64,000 nucleotides of DNA from Chiridota heheva. Its lineage: Eukaryota; Echinodermata; Holothuroidea; Apodida; Chiridotidae. The stretch spans positions 491,501-555,500 of the forward strand of contig JAIGNY010000904.1 in NCBI GenBank assembly GCA_020152595.1, in the 5' to 3' direction. Below the pieces are notes generated by a model that was not told where the DNA came from, did not search any database, and was given only the letters and a program-made list of their open reading frames with translations. Made by a program: the position numbers and the translations under genes. Positions 63,641-64,000 of the stretch are shown here, in pieces (the stretch's first letter is position 1; every line of letters starts with the position of its first letter).

Positions 63641-64000
63641 TGACCATAATAATAAAGGTTGAGTTTTATAATCATGCCTGATATAACTGTTGGTGCCGAA
63701 ATATTTTGAAGAATTTTAAGGATTTTAAGTGTCCAGTGCTACAAGAGAGACGCTTGAGGATCTCTGAAGAATATTGGAAAATTATATCATTTTACTATTA
63801 TCTTCTACGGAAATATCAAATGTTTTGTAGACTTTTTAAGGAAACTAGTCTTCAATCTGTCTTAAGTGTCTCTACAAAACTTCAACATTTTGTAAGGAAA
63901 TTCTAACTTTCCATAAGGATATCTTAAGAAACTTTAACTTTTTCTGAGGAATTCTCAAGAAACCTTAACATTTCTGAGGAAATCTCAGGAAAAACTGTGG
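63641..64000. other. Right end, nothing recognised
   Basis: AT-rich sequence with short (A/T)AAGAAACTTTAAC-type repeats near 63880-63990; presumably PSME4 intron. Confidence 0.5.

Overview
The window is AT-rich, intron-rich metazoan DNA with no bacterial signatures. Its dominant gene is a very long minus-strand gene. I read 22 consecutive exons that join in frame with consensus splice sites, and the protein matches proteasome activator subunit 4 (PSME4, PA200/Blm10 family). Satellites, LINEs, a DIRS-type element, tRNA-derived SINEs and MITE-like repeats fill the introns. This mix suggests a marine invertebrate (an echinoderm, hemichordate or similar); I cannot name the species.

Layout. PSME4 runs right to left from exon 1 of this window (61280-61488) to exon 22 (10168-10330). 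Both gene ends lie outside: the N-terminal exons would be beyond 64000 and the last ~100 residues, with the C-terminal proteasome-docking tail, would lie below position 1. The visible exons total 3177 nt (1059 codons), a little under 60% of a ~1840-residue protein. The first 10 kb is an intron (or deleted region) packed with nested transposons: a satellite-like repeat (1-1140), a decayed ORF of an EADTR/DTDV-type mobile-element family (1615-5460 and 8395-8975), an RNase H-bearing LINE lodged inside it (5480-8395), and a CR1-like fragment beside it (8975-9965).

The 15.8-kb intron between exons 19 and 20 (13164-28983) hosts a plus-strand, apparently intronless gene for a four-Ig-domain transmembrane receptor (19236-20971, with one reading-frame break before the membrane segment). 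About 0.8 kb upstream of it is a ~1-kb array whose units carry POU octamer plus homeodomain-type motifs. The same intron holds an 88-bp tandem array that looks tRNA-derived (26085-27110), several MITE-like elements and minisatellites. A DIRS-type retrotransposon (about 35160-40100, minus) fills the exon 14/15 intron. A second, short inverted-repeat copy of its terminus lies at 50548-50823, next to a dead RTE-like LINE (47240-50180, plus). A detached tail of a similar LINE is at 43085-43370.

The most unusual pattern: three 5' splice sites of this one gene have been copied into the adjoining intron. The exon 16 donor lies in a 62-bp unit repeated ~22 times (32827-34180). The exon 14 donor, with six codons, lies in a 26-bp unit repeated ~13 times (40125-40465). 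The exon 1 donor is in a perfect 40-bp duplication across a TA array (60917-60956 and 61244-61283). The right end is a 19-bp CATCCCATGTCCCACATGG-type minisatellite (61870-63560). Homology to PSME4 and to transposon families is judged from remembered family sequences, not from a search.
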